Notes: a model not told the origin generated them from the sequence alone. 64,000 bases of DNA from Trichococcus patagoniensis (GCF_003051085.1 NZ_QAOM01000007.1:62001-126000); one strand, 5' to 3'; shown: positions 47,555-59,086, numbered from the stretch's first letter. A program made the numbers and translations.

Positions 47555-47583
47555 TTGACAAAGCCTGTAACCCGTGATAAATT
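47555..47583 (+). promoter_or_regulatory. Promoter of the hrcA-dnaK operon
   Basis: TTGACA (47555-47560), 17 bases, TAAATT (47578-47583), immediately upstream of the CIRCE operator. Confidence 0.75.
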
Positions 47584-47592
47584 TATTTATGG

Positions 47593-47619
47593 TTAGCACT
47601 CATTATGGTCAAGTGCTAA
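47593..47619 (+). promoter_or_regulatory. CIRCE operator (HrcA binding site)
   Basis: TTAGCACTC, nine bases, AAGTGCTAA: the CIRCE inverted repeat with one mismatch in the right arm (consensus GAGTGCTAA). HrcA bound here represses the operon; heat-shock titration of the chaperones releases it. Confidence 0.95.
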
Positions 47620-47634
47620 AGTGAGGTGAAAATC

Positions 47635-48669
47635 TTGTTAACAGAAAGACAGTTGCTAATTTTAGATTTAATTGTCAGGCATTACATCGAATTCGAGGAG
47701 CCGATCGGTTCGAAGACGCTTCTCAAGGAATCTGCATTGTCCTTGAGTTCCGCCACGATCCGCAACGAAATGATGCGGATTGAAGAACTGGGCTTCCTGG
47801 AAAAAATGCATTCATCATCCGGTAGGATACCATCGATCCAAGGGTACCGTTACTATGTCGATCAACTATTGGGCAAAGAAAGCGAAGAAGTCGCTGACGA
47901 CGTCAAACAGACGATCAAGCATGGTTTTCAGAATCCTTACCGGGAAGTGCAGCAGGTCGTCGAAAAATCAGCTGAAATGCTTTCCTTTTTGACCAATTAT
48001 ACCGCTTTGGCGATCGGCCCCGAAACAAAGGACAGCCGATTGACGGGATTCCGCTTGGTCGCACTCAATGAAGGCCATGTGATGGCCATCTTGGTGACTG
48101 ATAAAGGACATGTGGAAAATCAGATTTTTTCTGTTTCGCCAGGCTTCTCAGCCTCTGAGATAGAAAAAATCGTCAACATCTTCAATCAGGAACTTGTAGG
48201 CCGCACGCTGCAGGAAGTATTCATCAAACTGCAAACGGACATTCCAGTGATCATCCGGAAGTACGTCGATGCAAAAATCGATTTCACAGCGATCTTCACT
48301 GACATCGTGGCGAAGTTGGAGCATGACCGCTTCCATGTAGGCGGCAGCATGAACCTCCTGAACCATTTGGATGCGACGATGGACAAGAATAAAGTCAAAG
48401 CCATTTTAAGCATGCTGAACGGGTCTCCGGACATCCATGCGCTTTTTTCTAACCCCAACGATGGTGTCGGCGTCAAGATCGGAACGGAATTGGACAATGA
48501 GCTGTTGCATAATTTTAGCCTGATCACGGCTACCTATGACACGGCCGGCAACGGTAAGGGCCTGATCGCATTACTGGGGCCAACCAATATGCCTTATCAA
48601 AAAATGATCAGTATCATGAAATTTATGCGTTACGAACTTTCTGATAGCTTGAATGATCTGAACAAATAA
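47635..48669 (+). CDS. hrcA: Heat-inducible transcription repressor HrcA
   Basis: Repressor of class I heat-shock genes, 344 residues. An N-terminal winged helix (LTERQLLILDLIVRHYIEFEEPIGSKTLL and SSATIRNEMMRIEELGFLEK) binds CIRCE, and a C-terminal GAF-like domain follows, with the SSSGRIPSIQGYRYYVD linker. TTG 47635 is preferred since GAGGTG lies six bases away and matches the family N-terminus; an in-frame GTG nine bases earlier overlaps the site. First gene of hrcA-grpE-dnaK-dnaJ. Confidence 0.96.
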   Translation: MLTERQLLILDLIVRHYIEFEEPIGSKTLLKESALSLSSATIRNEMMRIEELGFLEKMHSSSGRIPSIQGYRYYVDQLLGKESEEVADDVKQTIKHGFQNPYREVQQVVEKSAEMLSFLTNYTALAIGPETKDSRLTGFRLVALNEGHVMAILVTDKGHVENQIFSVSPGFSASEIEKIVNIFNQELVGRTLQEVFIKLQTDIPVIIRKYVDAKIDFTAIFTDIVAKLEHDRFHVGGSMNLLNHLDATMDKNKVKAILSMLNGSPDIHALFSNPNDGVGVKIGTELDNELLHNFSLITATYDTAGNGKGLIALLGPTNMPYQKMISIMKFMRYELSDSLNDLNK

Positions 48670-48691
48670 GCACGACAAAGGAGATTTTGAA

Positions 48692-51093
<2,402 letters not shown>

Positions 51094-51104
51094 TCAACTC
51101 TAAC

Positions 51105-51142
51105 GAGAGGAAGCCAACGCTTAACTGCATTGGCTTCTCTCA
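51105..51142 (+). terminator. Stem-loop between dnaK and dnaJ without T-run
   Basis: GAGAGGAAGCCAACGC and GCATTGGCTTCTCTC form a strong hairpin. No T-run follows, so it is more likely an mRNA processing or stability element, or a weak attenuator that lowers dnaJ relative to dnaK. Confidence 0.65.
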
Positions 51143-51159
51143 CTGTATAGAGATAAAAT
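51130..51159 (+). promoter_or_regulatory. Possible internal promoter for dnaJ
   Basis: TTGGCT (51130-51135), 18 bases, TAAAAT (51154-51159). The -35 overlaps the right arm of the preceding stem-loop. No second CIRCE element is seen. Confidence 0.4.
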
Positions 51160-51192
51160 GTTCAGATGAAGCCAATCAATGGAGGCGAAACA

Positions 51193-52335
51193 ATGGCGAA
51201 GAGAGATTATTACGATGTCTTGGGTGTGTCGAAGGATGCCACAGACGATGAGATAAAAAAAGCTTACCGGAAACTTTCCAAGAAATTCCACCCGGATATC
51301 AACAAAGAAGCGGGCGCAGAAGACAAATTCAAAGAGCTTGCTGAAGCTTATGAAGTCTTGAGCGACGGCAATAAACGCGCAGCCTATGACCAATACGGAC
51401 ATGCCAGCACTGATCCCAACTTCGGCGCAGGCGGCGGTTATGGTGGCGGCGGCTTCGGCGGCTTCTCGGGCGGTTTTGAGGATATCTTTGATTCCTTTTT
51501 CGGAGGCGGAGGCGGTCGCGGCAGAAATCCGAATGCCCCGCGTCAAGGATCTGATCTACAATACCGAATCCACCTTACATTTGAAGAAGCGATTTTCGGG
51601 AAGAAAGAAACCATCCGTTACAAACGTGATGAAGAATGCAAAACCTGCAGTGGATCCGGAGCAAAACCGGGCACGCAACCGAAAACGTGTTCGAAATGCC
51701 ATGGTTCAGGAGCGGTCGGTGTCGAAAGGAATACACCTTTCGGCCGCGTAATGACGCAAGCAGTCTGTGATGTCTGCGGCGGAACAGGCAAAGAGATCAC
51801 GGATAAGTGTACAACATGCCACGGACATGGGCATGTCGAAACCGATCACTCTGTGGCAGTCACCATCCCTCCAGGCGTCGACGATGGACAACAGATGCGC
51901 TTGAACGGCCAAGGCGAAGTCGGCAGCAATGGCGGCCCGTATGGCGATCTCTATGTCGTTTTCCAAGTGGAGCCAAGCGATATTTTCGATCGCGAAGGGA
52001 CAGAGATCCATTATACGCTTCCGATCAGCTTCGCCCAAGCAGCTTTGGGTGATGAGATTGAAGTGCCTACCGTGCACGGAAAAGTCAAGCTGAAGATTCC
52101 TGCCGGGACACAAACGGGCACGAATTTCCGCCTGAAAGGCAAAGGGGCGCCACGCTTGCGTGGAACCGGAAATGGTGATCAGCACGTCAAAGTGACTGTC
52201 GTCACACCGAAGAACCTTAGCGAGAAGCAAAGAGAGGCAATCCGCGCATTCGCAGCAGCAGGCGGCGATACGTTGGTGGAAGATGACGCCAATTTTTTTG
52301 ATAAAGTAAAGGACGCCTTCAAAAATAAAAAATAA
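51193..52335 (+). CDS. dnaJ: Co-chaperone DnaJ
   Basis: Stimulates DnaK ATPase and delivers substrates. The 380 residues contain the J domain with the HPD motif in [10 protein letters not shown], a Gly/Phe-rich region, four CxxCxGxG zinc repeats ([32 protein letters not shown]) and the C-terminal beta domains. ATG 51193 follows GGAGGCG; a nine-residue upstream extension is rejected. Confidence 0.97.
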   Translation: MAKRDYYDVLGVSKDATDDEIKKAYRKLSKKFHPDINKEAGAEDKFKELAEAYEVLSDGNKRAAYDQYGHASTDPNFGAGGGYGGGGFGGFSGGFEDIFDSFFGGGGGRGRNPNAPRQGSDLQYRIHLTFEEAIFGKKETIRYKRDEECKTCSGSGAKPGTQPKTCSKCHGSGAVGVERNTPFGRVMTQAVCDVCGGTGKEITDKCTTCHGHGHVETDHSVAVTIPPGVDDGQQMRLNGQGEVGSNGGPYGDLYVVFQVEPSDIFDREGTEIHYTLPISFAQAALGDEIEVPTVHGKVKLKIPAGTQTGTNFRLKGKGAPRLRGTGNGDQHVKVTVVTPKNLSEKQREAIRAFAAAGGDTLVEDDANFFDKVKDAFKNKK

Positions 52336-52347
52336 GTTAGCTGAAAA

Positions 52348-52388
52348 AACCGATGCGTTGGAAACAACACCGCATCGGTTCTTTTTTT
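52348..52388 (+). terminator. Terminator after dnaJ
   Basis: AACCGATGCG and CGCATCGGTT with a 13-base loop, followed by CTTTTTTT. Confidence 0.93.
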
Positions 52389-52491
52389 GTCCCTAGACTA
52401 TTCTGTTAGAGTTTTTGTAACTAACATGAGGACAAGCAACACTTTTTTTATAGAAAAAGAGTAAATATTCGCTAATTCTAGCATGTAAGGG

Positions 52492-52520
52492 GTTACATTT
52501 TGGAGAAATAGGATTATAAT
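52492..52520 (+). promoter_or_regulatory. Promoter of pckA
   Basis: GTTACA (52492-52497), 17 bases, TATAAT (52515-52520), 30 bases before the start. No clear catabolite-response element was seen. Confidence 0.75.
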
Positions 52521-52549
52521 GGAACTATCAAATAAAAGAGGTGACGTAA

Positions 52550-54196
52550 ATGGCTACTATAGAATCGTTCAATAGATCCGAATTAAAGAAGTCCAACCCT
52601 TTACTTACGAAATTCCGGACAACGGTCGAAACAGCTTTTTATGGCAAAAACATGCAGGAAGTCACGGACATGACGGAAGCCTATGAACTCGCACTGAACG
52701 CTGGAGGTGTGGTCGTGACTGACCTGCCTGTGCTCCACGCAAAAGAATTGGGATTGCCGGATGATGCCAAGGTGCTTGTCGAAAACGGCGGGAGAATCAT
52801 CGGCCGTACTGCCCGCGCCAAACGGATCATCGGAGAGAACAAAGAAGAAGACGAAAAACTTGAAGGCATCATCATGGATGTCATTTATCAAAACAGACTG
52901 CGCCATTATTATAAAGCGACAGGCTATGTAGGCTTGGATAAAGATTTCATCATCAAAGCGCACATCGCATTTCCCGAAGGAAACGAAAACAATCTTTATT
53001 CCTGGCTGTTGAACTTCCAGTGGAACAGCCCGGAATATCAGGAAATGTACGCGCAGTCGAAGCTGTACAATGAAGGCGATATCTACATCTATACGGATCC
53101 CGACTGGCGCCATCCGGATTATCCGCTCGGTGTGGCTATCTTCGAGCCCGACAGAAACGTTGCCTGCATCCTCGGAATGCAGTATTTCGGTGAATTCAAA
53201 AAAGGCACACTGACGCTTGCTTGGGGAACCGGTCATCGGAATGGCTTTGTTGCTTGCCATGGTGGTCAAAAACACTTCCGCCTGCCTGATGGCGGTTCGT
53301 ATGTCGCTTCCTTCTTCGGGCTTTCGGGGTCAGGCAAATCGACTCTGACCCATTCGAAACACGACAACAAATATGAAGTGAAAGTGCTGCATGACGATGC
53401 CTTCCTGATCGATTTGACGGATGGCTCATCCATCGCGTTGGAACCTTCCTATTTCGATAAAACCCAGGATTATCCCGCCGATCACCCTGAACAGGACTAT
53501 TTCGTGACTGTCCAGAATGTGGGAGTGACAAAGGATAATGATGGCAAAATTGTGCTGGTCACCGAAGATATCCGAAACGGCAACGGACGGACAGTCAAAT
53601 CACGCTATTCCACTCCGAACCGCGTGGATAAGTTCGAAGAACCGATCAATGCTGTCTACTGGATTATGAAGGACGATGCCCTGCCGCCTTTGGTGAAGGT
53701 GGACGAAGCAGTCCTGGCGGCAACATTCGGCACGACGCTGGCCACAAAACGCACGACTGCGGAAACGTTGAAGAAAGGCGAGTCGACCGATAAACTGGTC
53801 ATCGAACCATTCGCAAATCCTTTCCGGGTCTATCCATTGGTTGAGGATTATGACGGCTTCAAAGAATTGTTGGCTCATGAAGAGGTCGACTGCTACATCA
53901 TCAATACTGGATTTTTCATGGGTAAAAAAATACCGAAGGAAGTGTCTCTAGGCGTTATCGAAAGTGTCGTTGAAGGGACAGCTTCATTCGTGCCATTCGG
54001 TACTGCGCCGCATCTCAGCTATCTGCCGGTCGAAGGTTTCAATCCCGATTTTGAAGATAAAGACTATACGAAGTTGGTGAGAAGACGCATGCAGCTGCGG
54101 GAAGATTTCTTGGAAGAATTCAATGCTGCCCATCCGAGTGTCCCGCTTCCTGACGAAGCCATCCAAGCATTGCAAAATATCATTGATGCTTTTTAA
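52550..54196 (+). CDS. pckA: Phosphoenolpyruvate carboxykinase (ATP)
   Basis: Interconverts oxaloacetate and phosphoenolpyruvate with ATP/ADP, for gluconeogenesis or for anaplerotic use in fermenters. The 548 residues carry the kinase-1a P loop FGLSGSGKSTLTHS, the metal site around LHDDAFLIDL, and the ENGGRIIGRTARAKRI N-terminal region typical of the ATP-dependent class. Start follows AGAGGTGACG. The gene lies between dnaJ and lepA with its own promoter and terminators, so it is an independent unit. Confidence 0.95.
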   Translation: MATIESFNRSELKKSNPLLTKFRTTVETAFYGKNMQEVTDMTEAYELALNAGGVVVTDLPVLHAKELGLPDDAKVLVENGGRIIGRTARAKRIIGENKEEDEKLEGIIMDVIYQNRLRHYYKATGYVGLDKDFIIKAHIAFPEGNENNLYSWLLNFQWNSPEYQEMYAQSKLYNEGDIYIYTDPDWRHPDYPLGVAIFEPDRNVACILGMQYFGEFKKGTLTLAWGTGHRNGFVACHGGQKHFRLPDGGSYVASFFGLSGSGKSTLTHSKHDNKYEVKVLHDDAFLIDLTDGSSIALEPSYFDKTQDYPADHPEQDYFVTVQNVGVTKDNDGKIVLVTEDIRNGNGRTVKSRYSTPNRVDKFEEPINAVYWIMKDDALPPLVKVDEAVLAATFGTTLATKRTTAETLKKGESTDKLVIEPFANPFRVYPLVEDYDGFKELLAHEEVDCYIINTGFFMGKKIPKEVSLGVIESVVEGTASFVPFGTAPHLSYLPVEGFNPDFEDKDYTKLVRRRMQLREDFLEEFNAAHPSVPLPDEAIQALQNIIDAF

Positions 54197-54207
54197 GTAT
54201 CAATGGG

Positions 54208-54241
54208 AAAGAATCCGGAGGGGAGCCTCCGGATTCTTTTC
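54208..54241 (+). terminator. Terminator after pckA
   Basis: AAAGAATCCGGAGG and CCTCCGGATTCTTTT around GGAG; a strong intrinsic terminator. Confidence 0.93.
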
Positions 54242-54256
54242 GGTTATATAGGCTGG

Positions 54257-54288
54257 AAAACCCGGTGAGCAGCACCTCACCGGGTTTT
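54257..54288. repeat. Second dyad downstream of pckA
   Basis: A perfect 13-base inverted repeat, AAAACCCGGTGAG and CTCACCGGGTTTT, with a six-base loop. It could be a back-up or bidirectional terminator; no further gene lies between it and the pckA terminator. Confidence 0.85.
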
Positions 54289-54309
54289 AGGAGGCGAATA
54301 TTCTACGAT

Positions 54310-54337
54310 TTCCCGGCGAAGACTTCCTCACCGGGAA
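54310..54337. repeat. Third dyad downstream of pckA
   Basis: TTCCCGG (54310-54316) and CCGGGAA (54331-54337), with a shared CTCACCGGG core that also occurs in the preceding dyad at 54276-54284. Confidence 0.65.
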
Positions 54338-54491
54338 TTTGCTGCTATAGCGTAAACCACATTCCTTAAGGATCACTTAAACGTTTTTGCGTTATCCATT
54401 CATGGTCGGCTTGTATGTGTCTGCCACCATCTATTTTTTCGCTTATCTGCTGTGTAAAAGTGAGAAAGACTTGCCAATCTGAGTCGGCGTC
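54338..54491. other. Rest of the pckA-lepA gap; nothing recognised
   Basis: The 367-base gap between pckA and lepA holds three dyads and the lepA promoter. In these remaining bases I see no gene, repeat or RNA element. Confidence 0.6.
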
Positions 54492-54520
54492 TTGTCATAA
54501 ATGCTTTAGATTGGTATAAT
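54492..54520 (+). promoter_or_regulatory. Promoter of lepA
   Basis: TTGTCA (54492-54497), 17 bases, extended -10 TGGTATAAT with hexamer at 54515-54520. Very close to the sigma-A consensus. Confidence 0.85.
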
Positions 54521-54563
54521 TTTCAAGTGAACGAATGGACGTCAGAGAAAGTGAGCAACGATA

Positions 54564-56387
54564 ATGAACTTAGAAGAGATGAAGCAACGACAAAAAAGGA
54601 TCAGAAATTTTTCCATCATTGCCCATATTGACCATGGGAAATCCACATTGGCGGATAGGATTCTCCAAATGACTGATACAGTCGCCGATCGTGATATGCA
54701 AGCACAATTATTGGATTCCATGGACCTCGAAAGAGAACGAGGCATCACCATAAAACTTAACGCCGTCGAATTGACTTACAGGGCAGAAGACGGGGAAGAT
54801 TACATCTTCCATCTGATCGATACACCGGGACACGTCGACTTTACGTATGAAGTGTCCCGCAGTTTGGCAGCCTGCGAAGGGGCTATTCTGGTAGTGGATG
54901 CGGCGCAAGGGGTCGAAGCACAAACCCTCGCCAACGTTTATTTGGCTTTGGACAACAATCTGGAAATCGTGCCTGTCATCAACAAAATCGATTTGCCTGC
55001 CGCAGATCCTGAACGCGTCAGGGCTGAAGTTGAGGATGTCATCGGGATCGATGCCAGCGATGCGGTTTTGGCGAGCGCGAAAATCGGCTTGGGCATCCCT
55101 GAGTTGTTGGAACAGATCGTCGCAAAAATCCCGGCTCCGGAAGGTGATCTGGAAGCGCCTTTGCAAGCCTTGGTTTTTGACTCGATCTATGACCCATATC
55201 GCGGAGTCGTACTGAATATCCGGATCAAAAACGGCGTGGTCCGACCGGGCGACATGATCAGATTCATGGCTAACGGCAAAGAGTATGAAGTCATCGAAGT
55301 AGGGATTTTCTCTCCGAAACCGATCAAGCGCGACTTTTTGATGGTCGGAGACGTCGGCTATTTGACTGCCGGCATCAAAACGATCCAAGATACACAGGTC
55401 GGCGACACGGTTACGTTGGCGAACAATCCTGCCAGCGAAGCTTTGGCCGGCTACCGCAAAATGAACCCGATGGTATACTGCGGCATCTACCCAGTTGATG
55501 CATCGGACTTCAATGACTTGCGCGAAGCTTTGGAAAAACTACAATTGAACGATGCTTCCTTGCAGTTCGAGGCGGAATCTTCGCAAGCACTCGGCTTCGG
55601 TTTCCGTACCGGATTTTTGGGCATGCTGCATATGGACGTTATCCAGGAACGGATCGAGCGCGAATTCGATCTGGATATCATCACGACAGCACCGTCTGTT
55701 ATTTATCGCGTCAACAAGACCGATGGCGAATTTTTGGAAATCGACAATCCTTCGGAAATGCCCGATGCGACAACGATCCAAAGCATCGAGGAGCCGTATG
55801 TCAAAGCGAGCATAATGGTGCCGAACGACTATGTTGGTGCGGTCATGGAAATCGCCCAAAAGAAACGCGGCAGTTTCATTACGATGGATTATTTGGATGA
55901 TTTCCGCGTCAATGTCGTCTATGAAATGCCGCTTTCGGAAATCATCTTTGATTTCTTCGATAGATTGAAATCAAGCACGAAGGGATACGCTTCCCTGGAT
56001 TATGAATTGATCGGCTACCGTGAAAGCAAGCTCGTCAAGATGGATATCCTCTTGAACGGGGAAGCTGTCGATGCCTTGAGTTTGATCGTGCATCGCGATT
56101 TCGCCTATGCCCGCGGAAAAATAATCACAGAAAAACTGCGCGGATTGATTCCACGCCAACAGTTCGAAGTTCCGATCCAAGCAACGATCGGCAACAAGAT
56201 CCTGGCACGGACTACCATCAAAGCTTTGCGCAAAAACGTACTGGCTAAATGTTACGGCGGGGATATTTCCCGTAAGCGTAAATTGCTGGATAAACAAAAA
56301 GAAGGCAAGAAGCGCATGAAGCAAGTCGGATCCGTCGAGGTTCCACAAGAAGCCTTCATGGCCGTTCTCAAGATGGACGAGGACTAG
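54564..56387 (+). CDS. lepA: Elongation factor 4 (LepA)
   Basis: Ribosome-associated GTPase of 607 residues. G domain motifs [15 protein letters not shown], the switch region [19 protein letters not shown] and [11 protein letters not shown]; then the EF-G-like domains and the LepA-specific C-terminus ending [20 protein letters not shown]. In B. subtilis it precedes hemN-hrcA, while here it lies after the dnaK operon and pckA. It is the last host gene before the prophage. Confidence 0.97.
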   Translation: MNLEEMKQRQKRIRNFSIIAHIDHGKSTLADRILQMTDTVADRDMQAQLLDSMDLERERGITIKLNAVELTYRAEDGEDYIFHLIDTPGHVDFTYEVSRSLAACEGAILVVDAAQGVEAQTLANVYLALDNNLEIVPVINKIDLPAADPERVRAEVEDVIGIDASDAVLASAKIGLGIPELLEQIVAKIPAPEGDLEAPLQALVFDSIYDPYRGVVLNIRIKNGVVRPGDMIRFMANGKEYEVIEVGIFSPKPIKRDFLMVGDVGYLTAGIKTIQDTQVGDTVTLANNPASEALAGYRKMNPMVYCGIYPVDASDFNDLREALEKLQLNDASLQFEAESSQALGFGFRTGFLGMLHMDVIQERIEREFDLDIITTAPSVIYRVNKTDGEFLEIDNPSEMPDATTIQSIEEPYVKASIMVPNDYVGAVMEIAQKKRGSFITMDYLDDFRVNVVYEMPLSEIIFDFFDRLKSSTKGYASLDYELIGYRESKLVKMDILLNGEAVDALSLIVHRDFAYARGKIITEKLRGLIPRQQFEVPIQATIGNKILARTTIKALRKNVLAKCYGGDISRKRKLLDKQKEGKKRMKQVGSVEVPQEAFMAVLKMDED

Positions 56388-56437
56388 AAGGCTGATGTAT
56401 CAACCTTGCTAGCCCGTCCCAATCCTTCAAAATAGTA

Positions 56438-56481
56438 TTTTTCACACATTTTTCACACATCGTTTAAAAAATGTGTGAAAA
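56438..56481. repeat. TTTTTCACACA tandem and inverted repeats, candidate attL
   Basis: TTTTTCACACA occurs twice in tandem (56438-56448, 56449-56459), and its inverted copy ATGTGTGAAAA lies at 56471-56481. The cluster sits between the lepA stop and the integrase stop, exactly where the left attachment site is expected. The repeats may be integrase arm or core binding sites, or a terminator-like hairpin (TTTTCACACAT/ATGTGTGAAAA). The matching attR is outside the window. Confidence 0.55.
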
Positions 56482-56486
56482 CTTCA

Positions 56487-57623
56487 TCAGAAATCCTGCG
56501 AGATGCGGTCGAATAATTCGGCCGTGTCTCGCTTTTTCTTTTTGGTCAGATGGATGTACGTGTCAGATGTGATCGCAGCGCGGGAGTGTCCAAGCCGGAC
56601 CTGGACTTCCTTGATCGTTGCGCCGTTCTCCAGCAACATGGTCCCGTGCGTATGCCGGAAAGAATGGAAGTTGAAGTCCACGCCGCTGATCTCGCGAACC
56701 TTCCCGACGTGCCATTTGATGGAATTAGGGGTAACGGGTGCGCCGTCTTCCTTCGTGCAGACAAAGTTCGATTCTTTATAGAACGGCCCATAACGCAGGC
56801 GGTTCTCTTTCTGCTGCTTTCGGTGTTTCCGGAGGATCTCATATAAAGCTTCCCCAAACGGTATTTCTCGATAGCTGGATGCCGTCTTCGGAGACGTAAT
56901 AGCTATTTCTCCACCCTTATGAATCATCGTAGCTTCAACATGAATGATTTTGTCCTCCAAATCCACGTTTTTCCACTCCAGGGCGCATACTTCACCGCGC
57001 CGCATGCCGGTGTAATAGGCAATCATCATGGGAATATAGAACGCACTTGCTTCCGGAACCGCCATACGCAGCTTGCTCCAATCTTCCCGGCTAATGATCT
57101 TCATTTCATCTTTCGAAAGTTTCCTTTTTTCGAAGCGGGGTGATTCCACGTAAGCCATAGGATTTTCCTTCAGGAACATATACGGATATACAGCTTTCCG
57201 AAAAGCATTCTTCAGGACGGAGGTCACAATGCTGATCGTCTTCTGGGCATATCCTTTCCGAAACTCTTCATGGACTAGGTTCTGAAGGATAGATGGATCT
57301 ATCTCCCTGAGATAGTATTTGTCCAGGTAGGGCAGAATGTGCTTGTCAATCACCATGCGATAATTCTGCTGCGTATTGTATTTTAAATTGGTCATCACAT
57401 AGTTCTCGTACCAGTACTCAAAGAAATCCCGCACCGAAATATTTGATACATCTTTATAGCGTCCGGTGTCTTTCAATTCATTGATGGCTTTGCGCAGGGC
57501 GTTCTCCGCGTCTTCGTAGGTAAGGCCTCCGAAGCGCTCAAGCTGTCGTCTCTTGCCATTCACTTTTGGGAGATCGAGGGTGTAATAATAATTTTTCCCT
57601 CTTTTTCGGATGGTTCCTCTCAT
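56487..57623 (-). CDS. int: Phage-type tyrosine integrase
   Basis: A 378-residue site-specific recombinase. An N-terminal arm-binding domain (MRGTIRKRGKNYYYTLDLPK) is followed by a SAM-like core-binding domain and the catalytic domain with Arg in YYTGMRRGEVCALEW, the HSFRHTHGTMLL box, GHSRAAITSDTYIH with the Tyr nucleophile. Start at 57623 follows AAGGAG; an 11-residue upstream extension is rejected. It marks the left end of the prophage, pointing toward lepA. Confidence 0.95.
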   Translation of the reverse strand: MRGTIRKRGKNYYYTLDLPKVNGKRRQLERFGGLTYEDAENALRKAINELKDTGRYKDVSNISVRDFFEYWYENYVMTNLKYNTQQNYRMVIDKHILPYLDKYYLREIDPSILQNLVHEEFRKGYAQKTISIVTSVLKNAFRKAVYPYMFLKENPMAYVESPRFEKRKLSKDEMKIISREDWSKLRMAVPEASAFYIPMMIAYYTGMRRGEVCALEWKNVDLEDKIIHVEATMIHKGGEIAITSPKTASSYREIPFGEALYEILRKHRKQQKENRLRYGPFYKESNFVCTKEDGAPVTPNSIKWHVGKVREISGVDFNFHSFRHTHGTMLLENGATIKEVQVRLGHSRAAITSDTYIHLTKKKKRDTAELFDRISQDF

Positions 57624-57691
57624 TTTCAAGCACTCCTTTTGGATTTTTATTATCAAAAAGCAAACGTATGTTCTTTTTGTTTGTTAAAGAA

Positions 57692-57712
57692 AAGCCTTAT
57701 TTCACAAGGCTT
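57692..57712 (-). terminator. Small hairpin upstream of int
   Basis: AAGCCTT/AAGGCTT around ATTTCAC; on the minus strand it is followed by TTCTTT. It may block transcription entering int from the right. Weak. Confidence 0.35.
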
Positions 57713-57817
57713 CTTGATACACTACTTTCACTTTAGTCGAGTAGAGTGGTGATTTTGAATGTTAATTTTTCATTTGGTTTATATTTTGTGTTACTATTAG
57801 AAAAAGGGGGAATAGAT

Positions 57818-58240
57818 ATGTCAAGGAAACTTAAAGAGCATTTGAATATATACGTGTATATTTATTTTCCGCTTCTTGTATCTATCTTGTTTTATCTAAT
57901 TTCCCTTCACACAAATGAAAACTTAATATTTAGTAATAACTTGAAAATATATTCAGTTGAAATATCACTTTCTATCTTAGGAATACTATTAACTATATTA
58001 GGATTATTTGCAGCTTTACCAGAAAATAAATATGAGGGAGCTATGAAAAAATATAATTATTATAATATAATTTTTAACACTCTTTTTTTCGGTATCCTAG
58101 CAGCTGTTGTACATTTAGTAGCTACACTTATTGGTATTTGTGTATCCCTACAAGTTTATTTGTTTTTAATTTATATATCTGAAACAATTATAGCTACCGT
58201 TTGGATCTATAAAATTTTAAAGTTAGTCTATAGAACTTAA
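57818..58240 (+). CDS. Four-helix membrane protein, unknown family (prophage cargo)
   Basis: A 140-residue integral membrane protein I do not recognise. Four hydrophobic helices are predicted by eye at about 11-29, 46-67, 83-104 and 110-133, with a short charged loop ALPENKYEGAMKKYN between helices two and three. ATG 57818 follows AAAGGGGGAA, an excellent site; the frame extends 72 bases upstream without such a site. The sequence is markedly AT-rich compared with the host and even the phage genes. It ends 18 bases inside the 3' end of the oppositely oriented next gene. Position between integrase and lysis-lysogeny genes is typical of lysogenic conversion or defence cargo. Confidence 0.75.
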   Translation: MSRKLKEHLNIYVYIYFPLLVSILFYLISLHTNENLIFSNNLKIYSVEISLSILGILLTILGLFAALPENKYEGAMKKYNYYNIIFNTLFFGILAAVVHLVATLIGICVSLQVYLFLIYISETIIATVWIYKILKLVYRT

Positions 58241-59053
58241 ATTTTCTGAAAGTAAGTTTTCAATTACATCTAAATTATTTATTTCGTCTTCATTAATTTT
58301 AATGGAGACTTTTTTTATAAGTTTCTTTTCAACTAAATCAATCAATCCCTCGTTTGTCGAGAGCTCAAAAGTGTTGAATTGTTGAGAAATATTATCTTTA
58401 GAACTCAAGCTTTCTAGTAATTTATTATTCTTTACTTGAGGTTCAAGCTGTAAAGTAACTCGAGCATTCCTAATAGATGTTTTATCTAGTTCATACAATT
58501 CATTTGTTGTTAAAAATTGGTTATCCATTAACTGAACAGAAGAGTAGGAAAATTTTATTTGATCTAACTCAGTTGTTTGAAGTAGTTTTTCACGAATGTT
58601 ATCATCTTTTATAGGAGCAATAGAAACTATATCGTAATGCTCATTTAAATTAAATTTTTCTCTTAGAAACTTTGAAAAATAAGTTATGAAACCGCCGCAC
58701 TTATTATTGTGTAATAATATTATTTGATTTTTTTCTAAATTAAGTAAAAAATAAGTATACGTTTCTATCAAAGTTTCTAAAAATTCAAAACTATAATCAT
58801 CTTTGTTTCTGCTTCTGATTAATTCCCCGTCATCAATATTTGCTAATCTGCCATAACTACCAAAAATATTTGAAGAATCAATCTTTATAACTTCTATAAT
58901 TACACCATCTGGTCTATTTAAATAAGTATAATCGTTTTCTGTCGCCTTTTTTTTGAATTTTACAACTTCATCTTTTAAAGTACTGTCTCCAAAAACATTT
59001 ATCTGTCTTTTCTTTTCTAGAACTAAGTCATAATAGAGCAATGTTCTCTCCAT
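58223..59053 (-). CDS. Unrecognised 276-residue protein (prophage cargo)
   Basis: A soluble protein of unknown family, rich in Ile, Asn and Lys. It begins ERTLLYYDLVLEKK, has a conserved-looking GRLANIDDGELIRSRNKDDYS segment at about 75-95 and KNQIILLHNNKCGGFITYFSKFL at about 113-136; the second half alternates helices and strands with SIAPIKDDNIREKLLQT. No membrane helix or enzyme motif is apparent. The general layout recalls uncharacterised phage-carried DUF4747/DUF6731-type proteins, but I cannot support that assignment. Very AT-rich. Convergent and overlapping with the four-helix membrane protein. The ribosome binding site GAGGGGG is about 11 bases from the ATG. Confidence 0.7.
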   Translation of the reverse strand: MERTLLYYDLVLEKKRQINVFGDSTLKDEVVKFKKKATENDYTYLNRPDGVIIEVIKIDSSNIFGSYGRLANIDDGELIRSRNKDDYSFEFLETLIETYTYFLLNLEKNQIILLHNNKCGGFITYFSKFLREKFNLNEHYDIVSIAPIKDDNIREKLLQTTELDQIKFSYSSVQLMDNQFLTTNELYELDKTSIRNARVTLQLEPQVKNNKLLESLSSKDNISQQFNTFELSTNEGLIDLVEKKLIKKVSIKINEDEINNLDVIENLLSENLSSID

Positions 59054-59086
59054 CTAAGTATGCCCCCTCTTCTTTAATAGACTATC

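Noticed and set aside
57818-59053. Kiwa (KwaA/KwaB) assignment for the convergent cargo pair
   Set aside because: The small four-helix protein is compatible, but the larger protein does not resemble KwaB as I recall it, and the genes are convergent rather than in one operon.
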